Below, piece by piece: positions 16,734-24,669 of a stretch of DNA of 64,000 bases (its first letter is position 1; every line of letters starts with the position of its first letter). This DNA is from MH13 sp040219355. Lineage in GTDB: Bacteria; Pseudomonadota; Alphaproteobacteria; Rhizobiales; MH13. Under the pieces are notes generated by a model. That model worked only from the letters and a program-made list of their open reading frames with translations, was not told where the DNA came from and ran no database searches. The stretch is from NCBI GenBank assembly GCA_040219355.1, contig JAVJSN010000003.1:124001-188000 (forward strand), read 5' to 3'. The position numbers were made by a program, and so were the translations under genes.

Positions 16734-18098
16734 TTAAGCGCGCTCGAAGCCGCGTTTGATATCCCAATCGGTTACAACCCGATCATTTTCACTCAATTCC
16801 CAGCGGGCGGCGTGGACATAGTGATCGACAACATCGTCACCGAACGCCGCACGCAGCATGGTTGAATCCTCTAACGCCTTTGCGGAATCACGCAAGCTCT
16901 TTGGAATCTGGCGCGCCTCGGCGGCTTGGTAGACATCGCCGGAGGCTTCGGCTTCCAGCTCAAGCCCATTTTCGATCCCGTCCAGTCCAGCGGCCAACTG
17001 CGAGGCCAAAGCCAGATAGGGGTTGAGATCCGCGCCGCCGATGCGGCATTCCACGCGAACAGCCTTCGTCCCGGCACCACAGACACGAAAACCGGCTGTG
17101 CGGTTGTCGGTGGACCATACGGCCTTGGTGGGCGCAAAGAGACCTTCGGTGAAGCGCTTGTAGCTGTTCACATAAGGCGCCAAAAACACCGTGACATCAG
17201 AAGCATGGGTCAGAAGCCCTGCCAGATACGAACGCATCATCGCGCTCATTCCATGTTCCATCTCAGGATCGTAGAACGCTGGCGTGTCGCCGTTCCAGAG
17301 TGATTGGTGAACATGGCTGGAACTGCCCGCCCGGTCTGTCGCGTACTTTGCCATGAACGTTACCGCGCGATTGTGCGCGAAGGCGATCTCCTTGGTCGCG
17401 TTCTTGGTGATCGTGTGCATGTCGGCGGTATCAAGCGCGTCGGAATATTTGATGTTGATTTCCTCTTGGCCGGTTTCGGCCTCGCCCTTAGAGTTTTCCA
17501 CCGGGATACCTGCACCATAAAGCCCGTTGCGCAGATCGCGCATGACGGCTTCTTCCTTGGTGGTGCCCAGGATCGAATAGTCGACATTGTAGCGGCTGAG
17601 GGTCTGAAGGTCGCGATAGCCCTGATCGTTCAGCGCATCGAACGCTTGCTCGAACAGGAAAAACTCCAACTCCGTGGCCATCATCGGCGCCAGGCCCATG
17701 GCTTTGGCCCGGGCGATCTGTCGTTTCAGAACCGTTCGCGGTGCAACTGGAACCTCCTGGTGCGTATGGTGGTCAAGCACATCACACATCACCATAGCGG
17801 TGGCTGGAAGCCAGGGAACGCGGCGCAGGGTGCTTAGGTCAGGCTTGTGGACATAGTCGCCATATCCGGCTTCCCAAGACGCGGATTTGTAACCTGGTAC
17901 GGTCACCATTTCGATATCTGTGGCCAGTAGATAATCGCATCCGTGGGTTTCTTCATGACCACCATTGATGAAATGCGCCGCGTGAAAGCGCTTGCCCATC
18001 AAGCGCCCCTGCATGTCCACGATGCAGGTGAGAACCGTGTCGATTTCGCCTGCCTCAACGGCAGCTTTGAGGGCTTGGAAGGTCAGATTTGCGGGCAA
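16734..18098 (-). CDS. glutamine synthetase family protein (gamma-glutamyl-amine ligase, PuuA-like)
   Basis: The 454-residue enzyme has the glutamine synthetase fold but not the biosynthetic GlnA pattern. VDMQGRLMGKRF, MATELEFFLFEQ, GQEEINIKYSDAL, SSSHVHQSLW and VCGAGTKAVRVECRIGGADLNPYLALA are the beta-grasp, metal and nucleotide segments of the PuuA/GlnT branch. I see no adenylylation-tyrosine loop like that of GlnA. Relatives glutamylate putrescine, ethanolamine, isopropylamine or similar amines. The start is a TTG with AAGG just before it; an in-frame stop lies a few codons upstream, so no longer form exists. The neighbouring aldehyde and alcohol dehydrogenases support amine catabolism. 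Confidence 0.9.
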   Translation of the reverse strand: MPANLTFQALKAAVEAGEIDTVLTCIVDMQGRLMGKRFHAAHFINGGHEETHGCDYLLATDIEMVTVPGYKSASWEAGYGDYVHKPDLSTLRRVPWLPATAMVMCDVLDHHTHQEVPVAPRTVLKRQIARAKAMGLAPMMATELEFFLFEQAFDALNDQGYRDLQTLSRYNVDYSILGTTKEEAVMRDLRNGLYGAGIPVENSKGEAETGQEEINIKYSDALDTADMHTITKNATKEIAFAHNRAVTFMAKYATDRAGSSSHVHQSLWNGDTPAFYDPEMEHGMSAMMRSYLAGLLTHASDVTVFLAPYVNSYKRFTEGLFAPTKAVWSTDNRTAGFRVCGAGTKAVRVECRIGGADLNPYLALASQLAAGLDGIENGLELEAEASGDVYQAAEARQIPKSLRDSAKALEDSTMLRAAFGDDVVDHYVHAARWELSENDRVVTDWDIKRGFERA

Positions 18099-18130
18099 TG
18101 GCCTTATCTTTCGTCACATGAGAACGCGTT

Positions 18131-18159
18131 GCGAGGGCCCGTGAGGCCCTCGCTTTTTT
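18131..18159 (+). terminator. perfect hairpin with T tract on the plus strand, opposite to the flanking genes
   Basis: GCGAGGGCC (18131-18139) pairs perfectly with GGCCCTCGC (18145-18153) over a 5-base loop, with TTTTTT at 18154-18159. Both flanking genes run on the minus strand, where the same sequence is a hairpin preceded by six A and with no T tract after it. It may stop antisense transcription, end a plus-strand small RNA, or simply stabilise the end of the dctP message. Confidence 0.6.
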
Positions 18160-18174
18160 CGTGTTATAGCTGAC

Positions 18175-19251
18175 TTAGCGGTAGGGGTAACCCGCCGCTT
18201 CCATCGTGGCCGCATAGGCTTTGAAGGCATCAACAACTTTGCCGGCACGCGGCGAGGACGCAGCGATTTCATCCCAGAAAACCTGAGCGTCAGCGTTGAC
18301 CTGTGCCCATTCGTCATCAGGCAAAGATGTCAACTCCATCTTCTCGCCCTGGACGCGGAGCTGCGCTTCGCCGCCCCAATACCACTGTGCGCGGTAGTAG
18401 TGCGATTGGTCGATGGTGCTGCGATATAGCTGCTGCAGATGCGGCGGAACAGCGTTCCAGCTTTCGGTGTTGGCAAAGTAGCTGCCGAACCAAGCACCCG
18501 TCATCGAGTTGGTCAGGGCGTAGTTGCAAAGGTCTGCCCAACCCACCTCATAGGCTTCAGTAAAGCCGCACCATGCAACCCCGTCGAGTTCACCGGTTTG
18601 CAGCGCCACTTCCACATCATCCCATGGCACGGTGACCGGGATCAGGCCGTACTGCGAGAGGAACCGGCCTGCCGTTGGCACGCCAAACACGCGCTTGCCA
18701 CGCATATCGGCAAGACTGCGGATTGGGTCTTTGGTAAAGACATGCAGCGGATCCCATGCACCTGAGGAGAGCCACGTCACGTTTTCAACTTCGCCATAGG
18801 CCTCAGCCCAGATCTCGTTAAGACCGTAATAGGCAAAGAGCGCCGGCACATCGAGCGAATAGCGTGTGGCAAATGGGAAATAGCCGCCAAACACGGAGAT
18901 ATCGACCGGTGAGGCCATCGTGGCATCATCAGACTGCACCGCGTCAATGGTGCCGTTCTGCATTGCGCGGAACAGCTCGCCGGTGGGGACCAACTGGTCA
19001 GCGTAATAGAGCTCGATTTCCATCTCGCCATTGGCAGCAGCGTTAAACGCATCCACCTGCGGCTTGATAACATGGGCACCGAGCGGTGCACCGGAATAGG
19101 TTTGCAGGCGCCAGCGAATGGGAGCCTGCGCCCTGACGATGGCGGGTGCTGCCAATGTGGCAACGCCGCCAACGGCGCCGGCTGTGAGAAACTTACGCCG
19201 GGATGTTAGTATCCTCTCGCTTGGACTGATTATCTTTTCTGTCACTGTCAT
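18175..19251 (-). CDS. TRAP transporter substrate-binding protein DctP, Tat-exported
   Basis: The 358-residue periplasmic binding protein of a TRAP transporter carries a twin-arginine signal, TSRRKFLTAGAVGGVATLA, cleaved near IVRAQ. The mature part shows the DctP fold: QTYSGAPLGAHVIKPQVDAFN, YYADQLVPTGELFRAMQNG, GKRVFGVPTAGRFLSQYG and LQTGELDGVAWCG, with a tryptophan-rich C-terminus. GAGGAG lies only one base before the ATG at 19251 but 7 bases before a GTG at 19245, so the GTG may be the true start. It follows the large permease gene by 45 bp. The ligand is unknown; an acid or polyol linked to the neighbouring catabolic genes is likely. Confidence 0.93.
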   Translation of the reverse strand: MTVTEKIISPSERILTSRRKFLTAGAVGGVATLAAPAIVRAQAPIRWRLQTYSGAPLGAHVIKPQVDAFNAAANGEMEIELYYADQLVPTGELFRAMQNGTIDAVQSDDATMASPVDISVFGGYFPFATRYSLDVPALFAYYGLNEIWAEAYGEVENVTWLSSGAWDPLHVFTKDPIRSLADMRGKRVFGVPTAGRFLSQYGLIPVTVPWDDVEVALQTGELDGVAWCGFTEAYEVGWADLCNYALTNSMTGAWFGSYFANTESWNAVPPHLQQLYRSTIDQSHYYRAQWYWGGEAQLRVQGEKMELTSLPDDEWAQVNADAQVFWDEIAASSPRAGKVVDAFKAYAATMEAAGYPYR

Positions 19252-19296
19252 TCTCCTCTGTTGGTTGGAGTTTGGCCTCTTATCGGGCCTTGGGGT

Positions 19297-20631
19297 CTAA
19301 CGGCCGCGCACATATTCTGGCAGCCATAGGGCAATTTGCGGAAAGATCATCACCAGCGCGATTGTCGATGCCATCATGATGACGAACGGCCAGATCGAGC
19401 GGTAAATATCGAGTAGACTGATTTCCTTGGGCGCCATGGCGCGCATCAGGAACAGATTGTAGCCAAAGGGCGGGGTGATATAGGCGATCTGGCAGGTCAT
19501 GGTGTAGAGCACACCGAACCAAATCAGCTGGTTTTCAAACCCAAGATCCAAGAGCCTGACCAAAGGCACATACAGCGGGGCGACGATCACCAGCATCGCG
19601 GTGTCATCCAAAAACATACCCATCACGATGAAGCTGAGCTGCATCATGATAATCACCTGCCATGGGGTTAGCTCCCAGCGGGTGATGAACAGCGTCTCAA
19701 TCGCGCGAACAGCGCCGATCCCATCAAACACAGCGCCAAAGGCCAGCGCTGCCAGGATCAGCCACAGGAACATGCACGAGATGCCAAGGGTCTTGCGGGC
19801 GGTCGCATGGATCATCTCGAAATTGAGCCGCCGCTTCCACGCCGCTGCCAATGTCGCGCTGGTCGCGCCCACAGCTGAACTTTCCACCAGGCTCGTGATC
19901 CCCATGACGAACAGACCCGTCATAGTGAAAAAGATCAAAAACGGAATGATGCCGGCACGCAAAAGCGCCAGCTTTTCGCGCAATGGCATCTCCAGCTCTT
20001 CATCAGAGACCACGGGCGCAAGATCGGGGTTCACACGACAGCGCGCCCAAATGTAGATGACAAACATCGTTGCCATCAGCAGGCCGGGCAGCACCCCTGC
20101 CAGCCACAACTGGCTGACCGGCTGGCGCGCTATCATGCCGTAGAGCACCATCACCACAGACGGCGGCACCAGAATGCCCAAGGACGAGCCGCCCTGAACA
20201 ACACCTGTGATGAGCACCTTGTCGTACCCGCGGCGCAACATCTCTGGCAGCGCAATGGTTGCGCCGATGGCCATGCCAGCCACGCTGAGGCCGTTCATCG
20301 CTGAAATGATGACCATCAAGAAGATCGTACCGATCGCAAGACCACCGCGAACCCTGCCGAACCAGACATGCAGCATGCGGTAGAGGTCTTCAGCGATGCC
20401 GCTCTCACTGAGGATGTAGCCCATGTAGATAAACAGGGGCAGCGTGAGCATCGGGAACCAGTTGAACAGCTTGAACGCCTGGCTGAACGGGATTTCCACC
20501 CCGCCCGTGCCGTAAAGCATCAGAACCATGCCGCTGGCGACAAAACCAATGGCGGCAAACACCCGCTGTCCGGTCAACAAAAGGACCATCATGGAGGCGA
20601 ACATCAAAAGGGCAATCATCTCATAACTCAT
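19297..20631 (-). CDS. TRAP transporter large permease DctM
   Basis: The 444-residue inner-membrane protein has about a dozen hydrophobic segments and forms the sodium-driven translocation subunit of the TRAP importer. GIAEDLYRMLHVWFGRVRGGLAIGTIF, GVVQGGSSLGILVPPSVVMVLYG and FLDDTAMLVIVAPLYVPL are typical DctM blocks. A cytoplasmic loop of about 30 residues rich in Glu and Leu sits in the middle. I place the start at MSYEMIAL (20631), whose ATG overlaps the stop of the small permease gene as ATGA. The frame running to 20661 is shadow sequence. Confidence 0.94.
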   Translation of the reverse strand: MSYEMIALLMFASMMVLLLTGQRVFAAIGFVASGMVLMLYGTGGVEIPFSQAFKLFNWFPMLTLPLFIYMGYILSESGIAEDLYRMLHVWFGRVRGGLAIGTIFLMVIISAMNGLSVAGMAIGATIALPEMLRRGYDKVLITGVVQGGSSLGILVPPSVVMVLYGMIARQPVSQLWLAGVLPGLLMATMFVIYIWARCRVNPDLAPVVSDEELEMPLREKLALLRAGIIPFLIFFTMTGLFVMGITSLVESSAVGATSATLAAAWKRRLNFEMIHATARKTLGISCMFLWLILAALAFGAVFDGIGAVRAIETLFITRWELTPWQVIIMMQLSFIVMGMFLDDTAMLVIVAPLYVPLVRLLDLGFENQLIWFGVLYTMTCQIAYITPPFGYNLFLMRAMAPKEISLLDIYRSIWPFVIMMASTIALVMIFPQIALWLPEYVRGR

Positions 20632-21128
20632 GAGATGGGCTCCCCTTTGGCCGCATACCAATATTTGATAATGAGCGCGAAGGCCTGACCCAGCATCAGC
20701 ACCGTGCAGGCCGTCATCAGCGCTTTAATGGGGATCATGGAAGGGTTCCACATACTGAACCGACGCTCGCCTGTCTCGATGGCGTAGGTCAGCGAAGAGA
20801 TCGAACCGAACAGCAGCACGCTGAGATAAAACAGCAAGCAGACCATCATGATCAGGTCCATCTTGGCCTTTCCTGTCTCGCTCAAGCGATCGTAGAAAAG
20901 GTCCATGCGCACATGGTCATTGTCTTTGAGAGTCAACGCGCCGCCCATGAAGTAGTAAGCAGCAAGCGTAAACTGGGCCGCTTCGATGCACCAATGCAGC
21001 GGGATGTCGATGACGTTGCGGGTGACGGCATCCAAGAGCAGGATCGCAATCATCAAGAAGATGAGATACATCGCGACGATGCCGACCCAATCAGCCAGCT
21101 TGTCCATCGCTCGCACATAGGCTCGCAT
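20628..21128 (-). CDS. TRAP transporter small permease DctQ
   Basis: The 166-residue protein has four membrane helices, the normal size and layout for DctQ, which partners the large permease. The stretch LHWCIEAAQFTLAAYYFMGGALTLKDNDHVRMDLFYDRLS is the conserved DctQ centre. The frame can begin with a GTG at 21131, but GGAG lies 7 bases before the ATG at 21128, so I use that. The gene lies 24 bp after the DeoR-type regulator and overlaps dctM, giving the order regulator, Q, M, P on the minus strand. Confidence 0.92.
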   Translation of the reverse strand: MRAYVRAMDKLADWVGIVAMYLIFLMIAILLLDAVTRNVIDIPLHWCIEAAQFTLAAYYFMGGALTLKDNDHVRMDLFYDRLSETGKAKMDLIMMVCLLFYLSVLLFGSISSLTYAIETGERRFSMWNPSMIPIKALMTACTVLMLGQAFALIIKYWYAAKGEPIS

Positions 21129-21152
21129 CACATCACTCCGCCCAAATCTTAC

Positions 21153-21896
21153 TCAGCACACCGCCACTCCAGCCTCGGTTAATGCGGCCAGAAGAGAAGG
21201 CTCAGGCGGCACATCGCAGACAAGCACATCAATCGCTTCAAGCGGGCAAACCCGATGCGCCGCTGATCTGCCGAACTTTGCACCATGGGCAAGAACAATG
21301 CAGCGACGCGCATGGGCGTGCATGGCACGGGCAACATGTGCTTCTTCCAGGTCAGCATCCATCGCGCCCCCCGCTTGGTCAATGGCAGTCACGGTCAACA
21401 CAGCGGCATCGGCGCGAAACTGGGCGATTTGTCCAATGGTTTCTGGTCCTACGGTCTGGGCGTTGTCGTTGCGGAAACGACCGCCGAGCAGCAACACCTG
21501 CGCGTCACCCATCGCTTGGGCGATATGAACAGAATTGGTGACCACCGTTAGATCGGGCACAGCAGCGAGAGCTGTGGCCGCAGCAAGGGTGGTCGACCCG
21601 GTGTCCAGGAACAGCGTCTCGCCGGGCTGAATCATTGGCATCAGCTTGCCAGCGATATCGGCCTTGGCACTGGCTTGATCTTCGACGCGCTCGGCAAAAC
21701 TTCCTTCGCCCAAAAACCGCATCCGTCGCGCCGCACCGTGAACTTTTTGCAACGCGCCTGCTTCAGCCAACTGTGACAAATCACGGCGGATCGTTTCGGC
21801 CGACACATCAAAAATGGTGACAAGATCGTCTACGCTAGCTTCGCCCTCTCGGTCGACAAGCTCTGTTATTTTGCGCTGACGGTCTTTTGGTTTCAA
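21153..21896 (-). CDS. DeoR/GlpR-family transcriptional regulator
   Basis: The cytoplasmic repressor is about 247 residues long. KDRQRKITELVDREGEASVDDLVTIFDVSAETIRRDLSQLAEAG is the DeoR-type helix-turn-helix at the N-terminus (recognition helix within VSAETIRRDLSQL). The C-terminal sugar-phosphate sensor domain contains LDTGSTTLAAATAL and LLGGRFRNDNAQTVGPE. No ATG is available. The TTG at 21896, with GAGGG about 8 bases upstream, starts the protein at LKPKDRQ, as in family members; a second TTG lies at 21935. Relatives sense phosphorylated polyols or sugars. Its place between the TRAP genes and the divergent GlpABK-like genes suggests that it controls both. Confidence 0.92.
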   Translation of the reverse strand: MKPKDRQRKITELVDREGEASVDDLVTIFDVSAETIRRDLSQLAEAGALQKVHGAARRMRFLGEGSFAERVEDQASAKADIAGKLMPMIQPGETLFLDTGSTTLAAATALAAVPDLTVVTNSVHIAQAMGDAQVLLLGGRFRNDNAQTVGPETIGQIAQFRADAAVLTVTAIDQAGGAMDADLEEAHVARAMHAHARRCIVLAHGAKFGRSAAHRVCPLEAIDVLVCDVPPEPSLLAALTEAGVAVC

Positions 21897-22060
21897 ACCC
21901 TGGCCCTCGTGGTCGCTCCAGCTAAGCCCACGCAAAATGACTGTGTCAACATGATATTGCTCAAATTATAGCCATTCGGGCATCTTCATCAGGCATAATT
22001 GACTGATCGGGCAACTTATGTCAGCGTCTTAGGCGTTCCCCTCTTGCTGGAGCCGCACTC
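21897..22060. promoter_or_regulatory. divergent control region between DeoR-type regulator and GlpA-like gene
   Basis: About 160 bp separate the two divergent starts. It is noticeably more AT-rich than the flanking genes (ATGATATTGCTCAAATTATA around 21950-21969, and AGGCATAATTGACTGATC near 21993). It must hold the promoters of both operons and, by analogy with GlpR-type regulators, the operator. I did not find a clean palindrome matching the E. coli GlpR site. Confidence 0.5.
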
Positions 22061-23446
22061 TTGCCCACCACTCACCCGACCAACGGGGCCTTCGACATCG
22101 CGATCATCGGTGCGGGTGTAGTTGGGTGTGCGCTTGCGCGCGCCTTTGCGATGGATGGCGCCCGGGTTGTGGTTTTGGAGAAGGCGCACGACATTTTAGA
22201 TGGCGCATCCAAGGGCAATTCGGCCATCCTGCACACCGGTTTTGATGCACCCGAAGGCACGCTGGAAGCCGAACTGATCGCCGCTGGGCATGCTGAGTAT
22301 CTAGACATTCATGAACGGTTGAATTTGCCGCTGCTTACGTCTGGCGCTCTGGTGATTGCCTGGACCGAGGAAGAACAGGCCGCCCTTCCAGCACTGATGG
22401 ACCAGGCTTGTGCCAATGGCGTCACCGATGTTGAAGCGCTGGATGCATCCGAATTGCGCGCTCTGGAACCAGGACTAGGCCCGCAAGCGCGCGCTGGGTT
22501 TCGTGTTCCGCGCGAATACCTGATCGATCCCTGGGCAGCACCTCTCGCCTATCTAACCCAGGCCGTGCGCTACGGCACCAGGGTTCTGCGTAACTGTGAA
22601 GTCACCAGCGGTCATTTCACAGGCACGTCTTGGGAATTAGAAACCAGCCAAGGCCCCGTTCAGGCCAATGGGGTGATCAACGCAGCGGGACTTTACGGCG
22701 ACAAGGTCGATCAGATGCTGCTCGGTCGCAGCGACTTCTCGATCAAACCGCGCAAAGGTCAGTTCGTTGTCTACGATAAACCCGCCTTCGATCTGGCAAG
22801 CCATATCTTGCTGCCTGTTCCCAACACGGTGACCAAAGGGATCGTTGTCTGCCGCACAATTTGGGGCAATCTTCTGGTCGGCCCAACAGCTGAGGAGCAA
22901 GACAGTCGCTCAGACACAAGCCTTGAACCGTCCATGCTGGAAGCACTGAAAAAGCGCGGCGAAGACATCCTACCTGCCCTCAAGGATCACAAGGTCACCG
23001 CGCTTTATGCTGGCCTGCGCCCGGCGACCGAAGAAAAACACTACCGGATCAACAAACATCCTGAGCAGATGATTACGATTGGTGGCATTCGCTCCACCGG
23101 GCTGTCGGCAGCGCTGGGGATTGCTCGGCATGTTCGGGCACTCTGGGACACGCGGTGGCGGGTACCCAAACCTGTTTGGCCATCTGTACCCAACACCGCC
23201 GAAACGGCACCACGCGATTGGCAAAACCCCGGCCATGGCGGTGTGATCTGCCACTGCGAGATGGTGACGCAGCGGGAAATCCTTGCCGCACTTAACGGAC
23301 CTCTGCCAGCCCGGTCTCTGGCTGGACTGAAACGGCGAACCCGCGTCACCATGGGACGTTGCCAAGGCTATTACTGCGCCGGCGCTTTGGCGGAATTGAC
23401 CAAGGGCCGGTTAACCCAGCCGATGACCCAACCTGATGACGTATGA
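22061..23446 (+). CDS. FAD-dependent oxidoreductase with C-terminal [2Fe-2S] domain, GlpA-like
   Basis: The 461-residue flavoprotein starts with the FAD-binding motif DIAIIGAGVVGCALARAFA and then the SKGNSAILHTGFDAP segment of GlpA/LhgO-type oxidases. From about residue 395 a BFD-like domain carries four cysteines (ICHCEM and GRCQGYYC), the layout of anaerobic glycerol-3-phosphate dehydrogenase subunit A. The start is a TTG with GGAG 8 bases upstream. The stop overlaps the next flavoprotein gene. Together with a glycerol kinase-like gene this suggests oxidation of a phosphorylated polyol. No GlpC-type membrane anchor is present, so the electron path is open. A different hydroxy-acid or amine substrate is possible. 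Confidence 0.82.
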   Translation: MPTTHPTNGAFDIAIIGAGVVGCALARAFAMDGARVVVLEKAHDILDGASKGNSAILHTGFDAPEGTLEAELIAAGHAEYLDIHERLNLPLLTSGALVIAWTEEEQAALPALMDQACANGVTDVEALDASELRALEPGLGPQARAGFRVPREYLIDPWAAPLAYLTQAVRYGTRVLRNCEVTSGHFTGTSWELETSQGPVQANGVINAAGLYGDKVDQMLLGRSDFSIKPRKGQFVVYDKPAFDLASHILLPVPNTVTKGIVVCRTIWGNLLVGPTAEEQDSRSDTSLEPSMLEALKKRGEDILPALKDHKVTALYAGLRPATEEKHYRINKHPEQMITIGGIRSTGLSAALGIARHVRALWDTRWRVPKPVWPSVPNTAETAPRDWQNPGHGGVICHCEMVTQREILAALNGPLPARSLAGLKRRTRVTMGRCQGYYCAGALAELTKGRLTQPMTQPDDV

Positions 23447-24669
23447 TGGCTGACCTGCCAACCCAAGCAGATGTCATCATCATTGGGGCAGGCCCGGCTG
23501 GGTTGGCAGCGGCCGCGACGCTTGCTGACCTTGGCGTAGGCCGTGTGATCGTGCTTGACCGCGAGTCTGAGGCTGGCGGTGTGCCGCGCCACTGCAGCCA
23601 CTCGCCTTACGGCCTGCGCGAATTCCGCCGACTGATGACCGGGCCACGCTATGCCAAAGCGCTGGTGCGCAGAGCTCTATCAGCAGGCGCTGCCATCCAC
23701 ACCGGGGTCAACGTCACACGGTTGCTGCCCGGTCCAAAGCTCGACGTCACCTCCCATGCTGGGCCTGCCACACTCAACGCCCGCGCCGTCTTGTTGGCGA
23801 CCGGCGCGCGCGAAACAACACGCGCTGAGAGGCTGATTGGCGGCACGAAACCGCAAGGGGTGATGTCCACCGGCGCATTGCAACTGATCCTGGAGACCGG
23901 CCAGATACCGTTCCGGCGCCCGGTCATTCTGGGCACAGAGCTTGTTGCGTTCTCTGCCATCTTGTCGTGCAGATTGGCTGGCATCCGCCCAGTGGCGATG
24001 GTCGAGCCGAGCAGCCAGGTGACCGCGCGTTGGCCCACGGCCCTGTTTCCTCGTGTTTTGGGCATTCCATTGATGACCAGCACGAGCATCGCCCACGTGG
24101 AAGGGGATGAGCGCGTTACCGGCATTCATCTGAGCAACGGCGAAAAACTGCAGGCAGACGGCTTGATCGTCACCGGCCTCTTCCAGCCAGATACACCGCT
24201 GTTGGCCGCTAGCGCGATCCAGCTTGATCCCGGCACTGGTGGACCGGAGATCGACCAATATGGGCGCTGCACGCTGGCGGGCTATTTCGCTGCCGGAAAT
24301 TTGTTGCGCGCGGTTGAGACAGCGGGATGGAGCTGGTCTGAAGGCCGATCCATAGCACATGCTATTCACGCCTATCTGGCAGGCGACTTGCCATCGGAGA
24401 TGGGAGAACCGATCGCGCTGTCAGGCCCGATCTCGGCTCACGTTCCGCAACGGATTGCGCCCGCTTTGGCCGCGCGCCCATCGCTCGGACTAAGCGCATT
24501 GCAGTTGCGGGTTGACCAACAGGTCGATGGAACGCTCAGCCTTTTTGGCCAAGGCAACATTGTCACCAGCAAGCATTTGCGCAGCCGTCCAGAGCGGCGC
24601 ATCCTTGCACCGCTTCCAGGGTACGGAACACATCCGCACGTCCAGCTTCGTTTGAAAGGCGATCCATGA
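23443..24669 (+). CDS. FAD/NAD-binding oxidoreductase, GlpB- or opine-oxidase-like second subunit
   Basis: The 408-residue protein has the two-dinucleotide-binding fold: ADVIIIGAGPAGLAAAATLADLG at the N-terminus, LLATGARETTRAER in the middle, and a second nucleotide motif that is degenerate (VILGTELVAFSAIL instead of GxGxxG). GYFAAGNLLRAVETAGWSWSEGRSIAHAI closes the FAD site. Such proteins pair with a GlpA- or OoxB-like partner. It overlaps the preceding gene as ATGATG, so the two are coupled and probably form one complex. The degenerate second site suggests electron transfer within that complex rather than free NAD turnover; this is inference. Confidence 0.78.
   Translation: MMADLPTQADVIIIGAGPAGLAAAATLADLGVGRVIVLDRESEAGGVPRHCSHSPYGLREFRRLMTGPRYAKALVRRALSAGAAIHTGVNVTRLLPGPKLDVTSHAGPATLNARAVLLATGARETTRAERLIGGTKPQGVMSTGALQLILETGQIPFRRPVILGTELVAFSAILSCRLAGIRPVAMVEPSSQVTARWPTALFPRVLGIPLMTSTSIAHVEGDERVTGIHLSNGEKLQADGLIVTGLFQPDTPLLAASAIQLDPGTGGPEIDQYGRCTLAGYFAAGNLLRAVETAGWSWSEGRSIAHAIHAYLAGDLPSEMGEPIALSGPISAHVPQRIAPALAARPSLGLSALQLRVDQQVDGTLSLFGQGNIVTSKHLRSRPERRILAPLPGYGTHPHVQLRLKGDP

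Noticed and set aside
16734..18098. Glutamine synthetase family gene considered as the main GlnA.
   Set aside because: Sequence motifs and linkage to aldehyde and alcohol dehydrogenases favour the gamma-glutamyl-amine ligase branch.
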